From a virus: 28,079 nucleotides of DNA. Positions 11,176-19,712 of this stretch are shown here, piece after piece. The stretch's first letter is position 1; each line of letters opens with the position of its first letter. The notes beneath the pieces are model-generated. The model made no database searches. It was not told where the DNA came from and saw only the letters and a program-made list of their open reading frames with translations. Location of the stretch: positions 1-28,079 of IMG/VR virus record IMGVR_UViG_3300038825_000308. One strand, given 5' to 3'. A program made the translations under genes and the position numbers.

Positions 11176-12132
11176 CTATGACGTTGTGTTGTCGAAGATG
11201 CCGCCGTTGGCCGCTTCGTTCTTCGCGCAGAGTGTGAGCTCTGTAACAACTTGGCGAGTTGTGTTGTCGCCAGTTTTCGCGAGTGCCACGTTCTTCGTTG
11301 GACGAAGAACCGCAACTTCCCACATGTTGTCCTGCATAATAAAGACGTCACGTGAGCGGTTCTCGCGACTTGGCATGAACTCTACACTCCCCCATGGGGT
11401 CACATAAACTGCCAAGGACTTGATGACACGCTCGTCGCCAGCTTGAACGGCTGAACGCTGGTTGTTGTTACCAGTAAAGCCGAGAGCTTTGTTCATCTGG
11501 AACGCTGAGAGGTAAACCGTGTCTGGCTTGCCGCCTTCTTCCCAGATTGACTGCATAACAGTGTCGAACTTTGTCTGGTCGAACGCTGTGAGAGCAGTTG
11601 TCTCGTCTGTACGGGCGTCTGTGCCGTCGCCTGTTGGGTCTGCACCTTCGTTGGCGCCGAACACTGTGTTCGATGTCAGCCATGCAGGCGCACCAGCAAG
11701 TTCACGAGCAGTTGAAGAGTTGCCAGCAACGCGAGCGTTGTTGTCGAAGAGCGCTTTTTCGATGTCGAGCTTCTGCTCTTTTGCGATCTTCAGGGTCTGG
11801 TATGCAACCTCTTTTGCGCGGCCAGCTTTGTCCAAACCTTCGTCTGTGTCTGGAACGACAACAGCGTTTTTGAAGATTTGTGTGTAGTTGCCGAGACGGG
11901 TTGTCGCGCCGCGAGCTTCGCCAGCAGTTGCGTCGCCTTCAATGTGCGCGTTTGCAGCAGAAGCGCGGAGGCTGTCTGTCTGCCACTCGACGAGAGTGTT
12001 GCGAGCTGAAGTTTTTGAAGACTTCGAGTAGAAGGGCGTTTCTTCCGGGGAGATGTTGTAGATTACATCTTTCAGGTCTTCCCGGATACCGACGGCATCA
12101 TAGCTGTCGAATGTGTTTGTTGGCTGTGCCAT
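11176..12132 (-). CDS. Major capsid protein (SU10/DUF5309 type)
   Basis: A 318-residue coat protein that would form the icosahedral shell. The N-terminus M-A-Q-P-T-N-T-F-D-S-Y-D-A-V-G, then R-E-D-L-K-D-V-I-Y-N-I-S-P-E-E-T-P-F, is characteristic of the SU10-like coat family (DUF5309) with HK97 fold. The middle I-F-K-N-A-V-V-V-P-D-T-D and the C-terminal E-L-T-L-C-A-K-N-E-A-A-N-G-G-I also fit. It follows the scaffold gene directly, and a stable hairpin lies after its stop. The ribosome site GAAAGGA precedes ATG. No protease gene is visible nearby. Confidence 0.93.
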   Translation of the reverse strand: MAQPTNTFDSYDAVGIREDLKDVIYNISPEETPFYSKSSKTSARNTLVEWQTDSLRASAANAHIEGDATAGEARGATTRLGNYTQIFKNAVVVPDTDEGLDKAGRAKEVAYQTLKIAKEQKLDIEKALFDNNARVAGNSSTARELAGAPAWLTSNTVFGANEGADPTGDGTDARTDETTALTAFDQTKFDTVMQSIWEEGGKPDTVYLSAFQMNKALGFTGNNNQRSAVQAGDERVIKSLAVYVTPWGSVEFMPSRENRSRDVFIMQDNMWEVAVLRPTKNVALAKTGDNTTRQVVTELTLCAKNEAANGGIFDNTTS

Positions 12133-12153
12133 TTGTGTAGTCCTTTCAAAGAC

Positions 12154-13134
12154 TTAGGAGTTGAGGATCAGACCCAATGCGTCATTGATTGAGCCTGTTT
12201 TCTGCAAGCGCGATTGCGCCTTCTTGCGAGTTGCAGCTTGGCCGTCTGGTGTTTTCTTCGCACCAGCTCGCACGACAGGACGGGCCTTCTCGCCCTTCTG
12301 CTGTGCATCTTTGCGCTTAGCCACGAGTGCTCGATACTTCCGTGCGTCATTCAACGCTCGGACATAACGTGCATCTGAGACCTGTGCCATCTCCTCGGCT
12401 GTGAAGCCGTAATCCATGCCGACTTGCATCAAGTCGCCCTTCAACTTCTCACCCTTTTCGGGATCAGCAATCTCGGGGATGTGCTGCCGCAAAATTTCAG
12501 CCTGCTCTTGCAGATACGACTGATGCGCCTGCTGTTGCCGCTGAGCTGTTTGCTGCTGCACTTGCTGCATTTGGTAGAGATTTTGGTCGTATGTAGCCTT
12601 TGCCTCGTCGTACTCAAGCTTCATTTCCATATAGGATATGGGATCGCTTTCGAATAGCTCTCGTGACGGTGGGGTTGGGGCTTGCAAACCACCTTCTTGC
12701 GCTTGCTGATACAACTGCACCAGTTGCTGTTGCTGCTGTGCTAAAGCGGCATTCGCCTGCTCGATTTGCTTACGCGCCTCGGCAGCCTCTTGAAACCGCT
12801 TGTTGATTGCCGCTTGACCCGCAGCAGATTGCTTTAGCTGATCCAGTGTCCACATCTGCTCTTTCCCGTCTACTTTAACGGGGATCAGATTGGTGTCTTC
12901 AGCCTCTGCCTCTACTAGGTCTTCGTCGTCAATTTGGTCATCATCGTAGTCTTCGTCGGATGCCTCAACGTCATCGTCGCTCTCGGCTACAGCTTCAAGC
13001 TCTTCACCCTGATCGTCATCAGACGGCTCAGTGATTGAGTCTACAGCTTCGCTCAGATTATCACCCTGCGCCTCGGGGGCTTCGGATGTCGATAGCAGGC
13101 TCTCGGCCGCTTGTTCTAGGGTAGTCGCTTCCAC
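12154..13134 (-). CDS. Scaffolding protein
   Basis: A 326-residue protein with scaffold layout. Residues 1-80 are extremely acidic (runs such as E-S-D-D-D-V-E-A-S-D-E-D-Y-D-D-D). Residues 90-215 are a Gln-rich coiled coil (E-Q-A-N-A-A-L-A-Q-Q-Q-Q-Q-L). The C-terminus from about 265 is strongly basic (K-R-K-D-A-Q-Q-K-G-E-K-A-R, K-K-A-Q-S-R-L-Q-K-T), which in P22-like phages binds the coat. It lies between portal and capsid genes, as scaffolds do. The start is GTG, with AAGGAAG seven bases upstream overlapping the stop of the previous gene. Confidence 0.85.
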   Translation of the reverse strand: MEATTLEQAAESLLSTSEAPEAQGDNLSEAVDSITEPSDDDQGEELEAVAESDDDVEASDEDYDDDQIDDEDLVEAEAEDTNLIPVKVDGKEQMWTLDQLKQSAAGQAAINKRFQEAAEARKQIEQANAALAQQQQQLVQLYQQAQEGGLQAPTPPSRELFESDPISYMEMKLEYDEAKATYDQNLYQMQQVQQQTAQRQQQAHQSYLQEQAEILRQHIPEIADPEKGEKLKGDLMQVGMDYGFTAEEMAQVSDARYVRALNDARKYRALVAKRKDAQQKGEKARPVVRAGAKKTPDGQAATRKKAQSRLQKTGSINDALGLILNS

Positions 13135-13138
13135 GGTG

Positions 13139-13381
13139 CTACTTCCTTTGCTTGCGATCTAAAAATGCCTCTGCCGTCATAGCGGCGTCGAGTTTCATTT
13201 CGATCTGGTTTAGCGCACGGATTATTCCATGCGCCTCTTCACGGACGGCAACGTCTGCCGCACCACTGCTTGCGAAGAGCCTCATTTGCTCATCGCGAAC
13301 ATCCTGCACGAATGCCGAAAAGGCGCTGTCGGCTTTTAACCGACGCGCCTCATCTGCCTTTATGCGTATCTCTGTCGTCAC
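13139..13381 (-). CDS. Small helical protein between portal and scaffold
   Basis: An 80-residue protein made of charged helices: I-K-A-D-E-A-R-R-L-K-A-D-S-A-F, F-V-Q-D-V-R-D-E-Q-M-R-L-F-A-S, and I-R-A-L-N-Q-I-E-M-K-L-D-A-A-M. The GTG start overlaps the portal stop by 4 bases (GTGA), and the stop feeds the scaffold's ribosome site. Small proteins in this position are widespread in podoviruses and are usually head-assembly helpers. No domain recognised. Confidence 0.75.
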   Translation of the reverse strand: MTTEIRIKADEARRLKADSAFSAFVQDVRDEQMRLFASSGAADVAVREEAHGIIRALNQIEMKLDAAMTAEAFLDRKQRK

Positions 13382-15558
13382 TGCTGCATATTCCCTTGTG
13401 CTATGCCGCTAACTACGCGCAACTTGTCTTGCTCGGCCTGAACCTTAGCCACATCTACGGCTGCGCCATACTGGCCGTAAATCTTGGCGGCATCGACGAG
13501 CAAATCTTGCGCCATCCTATCACGCTTCAGGTCGTCTTCGGAAGCCGCTTTCTGTGCGTCAAGTTGCAATTTTGCCATATCCGTCTGCATTTTTGTCTGC
13601 GCCTTCATTTGCTCTGCCTGCAAGAAAGCTGCATTCGGATCAGACGCTTGGCCCTGAGCCGCCTGCGCCTGCTGCTGCATTTGCAACATCTGGGCCTCAA
13701 TCTCTGGCGTGATCGGCGCGAAGTAGCGGTCTGCGTTGCGGACACCAGACGCCGCAAGCAAGTCTGCCAGCGTGTTGCGGATGTTCGTCAGAGACACGAG
13801 ACCGTTCATCGGGCCGTAGTTCTGATAGACCATCGTCTGCATTTGAAGCGCTTGGTTCAAGCCCATCATCTTCTCTTCTTCACGACCAGTGCCGAGACCG
13901 ACATTGATTGAGACGTCCATAGAGCCGTCCCAGATGCGGGGATCGACAGGGATGAATGAGCCGTTGAGGCGCATCATCTGCTCTTCGTCCACGTTCTTGG
14001 AGTAGAGGCGCAGCATGATGCCGAACAGATCACGCATACCGTCGGCCAAGTTGCGAACCATAACCTCAACCTGCCCAGCGGCGGCCTGAACCGTCGCCTG
14101 CACGGCTGCCTTGGTCGTTGACTGCATGGCGTCTGGGTCGAGACCCATAGAGGCCCGCGTGACGCCTGTTTTAGTTTCTACAAGGCCGTCGAGGTAGCTC
14201 AGAGCACCGAGCGTCTGGCCAGCCACGAATGGCACTGTCAGGTCTTGCACTGCGCCTGCCTGACGCATCCGCACGATAGCGCCGATCTCGTTGTTGAGGA
14301 CGTCATCCATATCAACAGCGCCTTCCACAACAGCGAGGCGTGGGTTGTTGGTCATGGCCACGTTGTCGAGGATGCCACGCAGAATAGATGTGGCGGCGTC
14401 TTGGTCGTCAATGACGATCTCAGCCAAGCTGCGGCCATAGAAGGCGTGAGGCTCTGGGTCGATCTCGAACTTTGCGAATGGGATTTCATCGCAGGGCTCG
14501 TAGTCCAGCATTTCGTATGCCGTGCCGCCGAGCGTGATCTTGTGAAGAACGGGAATGCCCGTGCCGTCTGCGTCAATCCGCATGTAGGCCTCTGTAACGG
14601 TGACATTGCGCATGGCAGGGTCTTGCGTGTCTTCGTCAGAGAAGTCCTCATCGTAGCCGCGACGCTCAAAGACTTCCGCCTCAGTCATCTCTGAGCCGCT
14701 GTCAAAGCTGTCCAGCTTCGTCACGTCTTCAGGGTCAAAGCCCATAGCGATCAGGTCGCCAGCACGCATCTCTGTGCGGTGAGCGACGATGTAGGCGTCC
14801 TTCAGGTTCCGTGCGTCACGGTTGATAAAGAACTCTTCTGGCGGAACGCTGTCGATCCGCATCTCGCCCTTGTCTTCTTGGCGGCTGATCTTGACGCTGT
14901 GGACAGGCATCTCAACTTCCATGCCCATTGGGTCGATGGACATTGAGTATTCGACTGTGTGCTCAAGGACGCTCACAGTGTCGTCGTCCAGAAGGTATGT
15001 GTATTCGTCGTCAGACAGGTCTGAGAACGTGTAGATTTTGGCGTGTGGCGCCATCAGCCAATACGCCTTAACGATACCCTGCTTCTTCACGAGAGCGTCG
15101 TGGAAGGCGTCGTTGAGCACACGGTAGCCGTTAAGGCGTGTGAACTCGTGGTGCATGAAGGATGTGGCCTGCTCGGCGGCTGCCACGTCCTCTGGGCCTT
15201 TTGGCGTGTATTCGACAGGCTTGGCTGTGCTCAGGAAGATGCGCATCAGGCTTGGCTTCACGGCACGTACAGTGTCCCGTACCTTTGTCGCCACAACCTT
15301 GCTGCGGCCATCCTCGTGGCCGATGTCAACTTCGCCGTCGTAGTAGCGCTGGGCCTTGATGCGGTCATCGCTGATCTCGCTCTCAATGAAGTCCACGGCG
15401 TCGTTCATGGCGTCCTGAACGATGCTCTCGATCTCACGCTCAGACTTCGGCTTGATGCCGCTCTCAGCGAGGTCTTCAGCCTCGTCCATCGGGTCTTCCA
15501 GCTCTTCGCCAAGCATGGATGCAATGATGTCGTCTTCTGTCATGTCTTCGGGTTCCAT
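13378..15558 (-). CDS. Portal protein (P22 gp1-like)
   Basis: A 726-residue protein, the size of the P22 portal. It forms the dodecameric ring for DNA entry and exit and the base of the tail. Recognisable stretches are A-Q-R-Y-Y-D-G-E-V-D near residue 70, R-S-K-V-V-A-T-K-V-R-D-T-V and P-S-L-M-R-I-F at about 85-110, a helical barrel region near D-Q-D-A-A-T-S-I-L-R-G, and a C-terminal Gln-rich coiled coil (Q-M-L-Q-M-Q-Q-Q-A-Q-A-A-Q) matching the P22 barrel crown. The N-terminus is acidic. The ribosome site is AAAGGAAAACGC before ATG. It precedes scaffold and coat, as in P22. Confidence 0.93.
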   Translation of the reverse strand: MEPEDMTEDDIIASMLGEELEDPMDEAEDLAESGIKPKSEREIESIVQDAMNDAVDFIESEISDDRIKAQRYYDGEVDIGHEDGRSKVVATKVRDTVRAVKPSLMRIFLSTAKPVEYTPKGPEDVAAAEQATSFMHHEFTRLNGYRVLNDAFHDALVKKQGIVKAYWLMAPHAKIYTFSDLSDDEYTYLLDDDTVSVLEHTVEYSMSIDPMGMEVEMPVHSVKISRQEDKGEMRIDSVPPEEFFINRDARNLKDAYIVAHRTEMRAGDLIAMGFDPEDVTKLDSFDSGSEMTEAEVFERRGYDEDFSDEDTQDPAMRNVTVTEAYMRIDADGTGIPVLHKITLGGTAYEMLDYEPCDEIPFAKFEIDPEPHAFYGRSLAEIVIDDQDAATSILRGILDNVAMTNNPRLAVVEGAVDMDDVLNNEIGAIVRMRQAGAVQDLTVPFVAGQTLGALSYLDGLVETKTGVTRASMGLDPDAMQSTTKAAVQATVQAAAGQVEVMVRNLADGMRDLFGIMLRLYSKNVDEEQMMRLNGSFIPVDPRIWDGSMDVSINVGLGTGREEEKMMGLNQALQMQTMVYQNYGPMNGLVSLTNIRNTLADLLAASGVRNADRYFAPITPEIEAQMLQMQQQAQAAQGQASDPNAAFLQAEQMKAQTKMQTDMAKLQLDAQKAASEDDLKRDRMAQDLLVDAAKIYGQYGAAVDVAKVQAEQDKLRVVSGIAQGNMQQ

Positions 15559-15568
15559 GCGTTTTCCT

Positions 15569-17197
15569 TTATTGGCCAGCCGTTGCTTGCGTTGCGCCGC
15601 GCGTCAATCCGCCGACAGCGGCCTCTTGTAGCAGCTTAAACGCTTCTGGAGCTTTTTGCGCCACCTGATCAGCCATTCCTGTCGAAATAATCTCCTGGAG
15701 CAGTCTGGCGCGCTTCTCCATACTCATCTCACGAACGGCACGCAGCCCTGTAGTTGCGGCGGCTTCGACGCCAGCACCCACCAAGGCTCCCAATGGGCCT
15801 CCAGTAAAGCCGCCCACAAGTCCGCCAGTGACGAGGCCACCAGTCGGTACAGTTCTACCGCCGCTAGGGGAGAAGCCGAGGTAGCTGATTCCTGCCAATG
15901 CTCGCCCAAGAGGCGTGCCTGTTTGTATTTCGGACAGCAGGCGCAACTCACCCTCGCTGAAGCCGCGTCGCTGCTTCGGGTTGCGGAGAATTGTGCCGAT
16001 CTGAGTTTTAAGCCCAGACTCAAAGCCGCCTGCGTATCCGCCCTCTTTGGCCGTTTCGATAATATTTTGCAACTTTTCCGTGCGTCGCATTCTTGCCCAC
16101 ATGTCTCTGGCCGCTTTGAAGGTCTCCGACACACCGTCTATAGTCCCGCTGGTCAACTGCTCGGGGTTGATGCTGTCAACAAAGTCATCAATTCCCTCAA
16201 TGATCATTGATGCTGCGCGCTGCTCGCCTTTGTCCGTGACCTTACCCGCAGGCGTTTGTGCTAGCTTTCGGAAGGCGTCCAGGTCGTCCACGCCGACAGA
16301 TTGCCCGACCTTGCGCTTCATTGCTTCAAGAACCGCTGCCGAAGAAGGCGTCAGTTTAGCGGCGATGTCTTCATCTACGCCGCCTGATACCTTGGCGATT
16401 GTCTGAGACACAAAGTTCTCAAAGGCGTCTTTAGAGATAGTTGCGCCGCTTGCGCGAGCCTCCTCATAAAGAGCGTTAGCGGAAGCCTTGAGTTCGTCCA
16501 CAGACTGACCGCCCCTGGCAATAGCCTTGGCGGCTTTGTCGGACAGGTAGCGCTCAAAGCCTGACCCGACCATATCGGAAGCCTTTTTGAACCCTGCACC
16601 AAACATACCACCCAGTGCGGCATTTAAGGCCAGTGACTTCGCTCTGTCCGCTGCGCTACCTTCGCCTGACAAGAAGCCGCTCGCAGCTCCGTAGCCGAGA
16701 CCTGTCAGGGCTGCCTGCCCCATAGTCTTGACGGGTCCAATGGGCAGCGCCATGCTTGAAACAACCTCTGAGGCAAGCGCCGTCTTCGGAGCTTGCTCTT
16801 CAAACTGCCCAAGCCGTGAGCGCTCAAGCTCAAGCTCTTGGCTGTAAATGTCACCCATCGAACGCTCGTCGCCTGTCAGCTTCTTCAGTGCCGACACACC
16901 GCCAGCCACGATCTCGTCGCCGCCGCCGAGTGTAAGCCCTTGGAAGCCACTACGGAGAGCGCCCATAGCGCCGCCGCCAACAGACGGTTCTGGCTGCTCA
17001 AACTTCAAGCCCTTGCCTACGCTGTTAGCAGACTTGAGCATTTCCAAAGATTGAGCCTTGTCTAGGCCGATCTGCTTTGCAAAGCCGACGATTGGCATGT
17101 CGGAGTAGAACTTGTTGTAGACGCCAAAGGCAAGCTGCCCATCGCTCAGGTCTTCGTACTGCGGGAACTTCTCGCGGAGTGATTTGATGCCTTCCAT
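15569..17197 (-). CDS. Internal virion/DNA-ejection-type protein
   Basis: A 542-residue protein. The N-terminus has an F-P-Q-Y-E-D-L-S-D-G-Q-L-A motif (residues 11-23) typical of phage proteins starting with 'FP.y.dlsd..L'. There are several glycine-rich hydrophobic stretches, for example residues 150-180 (G-P-V-K-T-M-G-Q-A-A-L-T-G-L-G-Y-G) and 453-485 (G-G-L-V-G-G-F-T-G-G-P-L-G-A-L-V-G-A). These could insert in membranes. Helical regions with K/D-E-rich repeats lie between. The mix of amphipathic helices and Gly-rich membrane segments, next to the portal, is that of ejection proteins which leave the head first. Exact equivalence to P22 gp7/16/20 cannot be claimed. Confidence 0.78.
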   Translation of the reverse strand: MEGIKSLREKFPQYEDLSDGQLAFGVYNKFYSDMPIVGFAKQIGLDKAQSLEMLKSANSVGKGLKFEQPEPSVGGGAMGALRSGFQGLTLGGGDEIVAGGVSALKKLTGDERSMGDIYSQELELERSRLGQFEEQAPKTALASEVVSSMALPIGPVKTMGQAALTGLGYGAASGFLSGEGSAADRAKSLALNAALGGMFGAGFKKASDMVGSGFERYLSDKAAKAIARGGQSVDELKASANALYEEARASGATISKDAFENFVSQTIAKVSGGVDEDIAAKLTPSSAAVLEAMKRKVGQSVGVDDLDAFRKLAQTPAGKVTDKGEQRAASMIIEGIDDFVDSINPEQLTSGTIDGVSETFKAARDMWARMRRTEKLQNIIETAKEGGYAGGFESGLKTQIGTILRNPKQRRGFSEGELRLLSEIQTGTPLGRALAGISYLGFSPSGGRTVPTGGLVTGGLVGGFTGGPLGALVGAGVEAAATTGLRAVREMSMEKRARLLQEIISTGMADQVAQKAPEAFKLLQEAAVGGLTRGATQATAGQ

Positions 17198-17199
17198 AA

Positions 17200-18759
17200 T
17201 CAGTTCCTTAATCCGAGAGGATCGGCCGTTGCACCGCCGCTGGGCGCAGTCGCCGTGGCGCCGCCAGTGAGCGCCGCATAGTCACGCTCCTTCTGAGCAA
17301 TAAATGCGTCAAGCACCACTTTTTTCTCTGCTGGTGTTTTGTCAGGATCGCCAAGTGTGGCGCGCAATGTGTCGCCCTCTTTTGCTGTAAACGCAGCTCC
17401 GAAGGTTTGCTTCAAAAGGGGTAGGATTTGGTTGTCCACAACAGCTATATACTCAGCCCTAGCGACTGCCCCCTCACTCGGCTCTAGGCCGAGTTGCTTG
17501 CGCACCTCATTGGAGGCACGTCCAAGCGCCGTATACGTTGCTTGATCCGAAAGAGCGCTGAGCTGGTCAACAGTCACCCGCAGGCTGCCAAGGTTGCGCT
17601 CCATCTCACTCAGCTCTGATGCCTTCTCCACGTCCTGCTTGCCTTGAGCAGTACCCGCAGCCACAACCCTTGCCGCCTCTCCGCCAGTCTCAGTCTGCGC
17701 TAGGTTTGTGGCAGTTTGCTTTGCACCCGCCTGAAGCCCCGCCCCACGAGTCGCCATAAATTCTTTAAACTCAGGCGTACCTTTCTCAAAACCAGCAGCC
17801 TCGGCTTGCATCTCAAGTGCTCTGTATGTAGCAGGCGCACCCCCGCCAGCAAGCATGAATTGCTCATACTCTGGCGTGCCTTTTGTAAGCCCTGCGGCCT
17901 CAGCTTGGTACTCTAGCGCTCGAAACGCGGCTGGTGTACCGCCGCCCATCATCGCGGTCGCAGCCTCTTTACCACCAATCAAGCCCTGATTGACCATGTC
18001 CGCTAGATCACCACGACCAGCCTTGCGGAGATACTCGGCTGTCTTATTCCGCGCCTTGTTCTCTGTCCGCTGCTTGGCGATGTCATCGGCGATCTCTTCC
18101 ATGCCCATGATGCCCATGCGGCCAAAGCCCTGCGCAAGAACTGCCGCCGTGTCTTTGAAGCTGTCGCGCTGGTAGAAGCGCTGGCCTGTCTCGCCCTCTG
18201 CGCCTTCTTCCATTTTCTGAATGCCGAGAGAGCCAAGTAGCCCCTGTGGCTTTTGTTCTTGCATCATCTGCGGGCCTTTCGTCGATGTTTGTGGGCCTTT
18301 GCCCAGTAAGCTCATAGTTTCGGCTGCGATCTTTTTACCTTCGCGAGCGCCAGCAAGCTCAACCTGCCAAGGCTCCCAACTCATCGGCACGTCAAGGCCG
18401 AACTTGGTTGCGTTGGCCTTGAGCCACTGGGCCTCTCGGCTATTCGGGTCTCTCAAAAGTCCGCCGCCAGCCGCGCCGAAATCAACAGCAAGACCTTTGT
18501 TGTGCATTGATCTCCCTGGGGGCGCTACCCACTTACGAGCAGCGGCAGGTGAGCCATACTTCTTGAGCGCCGCTTCATAAAGCTCAGCCTGCTTTTCTGG
18601 CGAGCGGTAGGCGGATGTAATGGAAAGCGCATTGGGGCCGAGGTCGGCCTCTGCCGCTAGGAGCATTTGAGACAAAGCCGTCGAAAAGTCAGGATTTAAG
18701 CCCGTAAAGCTGTCGGGGCGTTTTGCACCCCCGACAGCGTATTTGCTCCAATCGAACAT
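17200..18759 (-). CDS. Virion protein with N-terminal M15/VanY-like peptidase domain
   Basis: A 519-residue protein. Residues 20-137 resemble the M15 D-Ala-D-Ala/L-Ala-D-Glu peptidase fold: I-T-S-A-Y-R-S-P-E-K-Q, then R-S-M-H-N-K-G-L-A-V-D (zinc ligands His86 and Asp93). The third ligand is normally His in 'E.WHVE', but here the motif reads E-P-W-Q-V-E-L (Gln132). The rest is helical, with a duplicated 33-residue unit (272-337) and a hydrophobic-poor C-terminus. It may thin the cell wall during DNA entry, or only bind wall peptides if inactive. It lies beside ejection-type genes in the same frame order, with 2 bases between it and the next gene. Confidence 0.82.
   Translation of the reverse strand: MFDWSKYAVGGAKRPDSFTGLNPDFSTALSQMLLAAEADLGPNALSITSAYRSPEKQAELYEAALKKYGSPAAARKWVAPPGRSMHNKGLAVDFGAAGGGLLRDPNSREAQWLKANATKFGLDVPMSWEPWQVELAGAREGKKIAAETMSLLGKGPQTSTKGPQMMQEQKPQGLLGSLGIQKMEEGAEGETGQRFYQRDSFKDTAAVLAQGFGRMGIMGMEEIADDIAKQRTENKARNKTAEYLRKAGRGDLADMVNQGLIGGKEAATAMMGGGTPAAFRALEYQAEAAGLTKGTPEYEQFMLAGGGAPATYRALEMQAEAAGFEKGTPEFKEFMATRGAGLQAGAKQTATNLAQTETGGEAARVVAAGTAQGKQDVEKASELSEMERNLGSLRVTVDQLSALSDQATYTALGRASNEVRKQLGLEPSEGAVARAEYIAVVDNQILPLLKQTFGAAFTAKEGDTLRATLGDPDKTPAEKKVVLDAFIAQKERDYAALTGGATATAPSGGATADPLGLRN
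17749..17946 (-). repeat. Tandem 33-residue duplication in the M15-like virion protein
   Basis: Two adjacent 99-base units encode G-G-G-T-P-A-A-F-R-A-L-E-Y-Q and G-G-G-A-P-A-T-Y-R-A-L-E-M-Q, each continuing with A-E-A-A-G and K-G-T-P-E. The DNA has diverged between copies, so this is an old duplication. Confidence 0.8.
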
Positions 18760-19712
18760 CAGGCTGCCTCCGCCGCCAGTCCGCTGTAGTCAACGCGGAG
18801 GAAGCCGTCAGCGCCGAGCTTGACGAGATGCGGATGCGTCTCCTGAAGCTCCTGAGCCATGACACCAACCTTCGGCTGTGACGGATCGGCAATGCGCTTG
18901 CCGTCTTCATTCCAGTCCCACGAGTAGACGTTGTGGCCGTTCTCTGTGCCGAGCAGCTTGACGTTGGTCTTGAGGCGGCTGTCTGAGAAACTCGCAGCCG
19001 CGCTTGCGCCGAGCGACAAGTAGTCGAACAGCCCTGGGTTTTTGCTCTGCGTTGTGGTCTGCGGTACGGGGGCTGCGCCGAGGGCTGCCAATGGCAGAGA
19101 CAGCGCCTGCTGTGGTGCGCCTGTGAAGCCCGCATACTGCCCGCGAGCCGCGTCGATGAGCGCCTGCTGCATGCCTTGCTGCATGAGACCCTGCTGCATC
19201 TGCTGCTGCTGGATCGCTTGACCAGTGCCGAAGGCTTGCTGGCCGAGTTGGCCGAGCTGTGCTGCGCCACCCATCTGCAAGCCCTGCTGAGCCTGAGCCG
19301 CGCCGAGAGCTGTGTTGAAGCCCTGCTGCTGCAAGTTGCCGAATGTCTGTGCGCCTTGGCGTGCAAAACCTTCGTTGGTGAGAGCTTCTGCAACGCCGTG
19401 GCGTGATCCGCCGAAGGCTCCAGCCTGTGTGGCTTGAGCGCCTGTCGTGTTCACGGCCATCTGACGCTGCCGTTCAAGGTCGCTGAGCGTCTGCCCCGTC
19501 ACCATGCTGGTGTAAGGGTTCATAAACTGGCCGATATTCGGACCAGCCATCGCTCGCTGCGTGCCCTGCATGGCCTGCTGCAAGCCGCCTGCCGCTGCTT
19601 GATTTACGTTGAAGTTACCTTGCGGAGCCAGAGGTGCGTATTGACCCTGCGCGGGTGTTGCTACGGGCTGTGCCGCTGTGCTGCCGCCCTTACCGCCTGT
19701 TGATCCAGCCAT
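18759..19712 (-). CDS. Gln/Ala-rich internal virion protein with C-terminal S74 chaperone domain
   Basis: A 317-residue protein. The N-terminal three quarters are Gly/Gln/Ala-rich with repeated Q-Q-G-F, A-Q-A-Q-Q-G-L and Q-Q-Q-M-Q-Q-G-L elements. From residue 243 a complete peptidase S74 (intramolecular chaperone, endosialidase-type) signature appears: S-D-S-R-L-K-T-N-V, G-H-N-V-Y-S-W-D-W, V-G-V-M-A-Q-E-L, D-Y-S-G-L. Ser243 would be the self-cleavage residue. Such domains normally end tail fibres or spikes and help them trimerise. Here the body is not fibre-like. Its start M-A-G-S-T-G-G-K-G-G-S-T is shared with the next gene to the right. One-base overlaps (TGATG) join both neighbours. Confidence 0.8.
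   Translation of the reverse strand: MAGSTGGKGGSTAAQPVATPAQGQYAPLAPQGNFNVNQAAAGGLQQAMQGTQRAMAGPNIGQFMNPYTSMVTGQTLSDLERQRQMAVNTTGAQATQAGAFGGSRHGVAEALTNEGFARQGAQTFGNLQQQGFNTALGAAQAQQGLQMGGAAQLGQLGQQAFGTGQAIQQQQMQQGLMQQGMQQALIDAARGQYAGFTGAPQQALSLPLAALGAAPVPQTTTQSKNPGLFDYLSLGASAAASFSDSRLKTNVKLLGTENGHNVYSWDWNEDGKRIADPSQPKVGVMAQELQETHPHLVKLGADGFLRVDYSGLAAEAA

Noticed and set aside
10901-11323. Longer 140-residue form of the small gene after the capsid
   Set aside because: The extension runs back through the hairpin and into the capsid gene in another frame; the start at 11122 has the ribosome site.
13270-13911. 213-residue plus-strand frame opposite the portal gene
   Set aside because: It is the reverse shadow of the portal's coiled-coil region, with Leu/His/Arg-rich nonsense composition and no ribosome site.
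15043-15639. 198-residue plus-strand frame opposite the portal N-terminus
   Set aside because: Antisense to a confident portal gene; its hydrophobic look arises from the complement of Asp/Glu codons.
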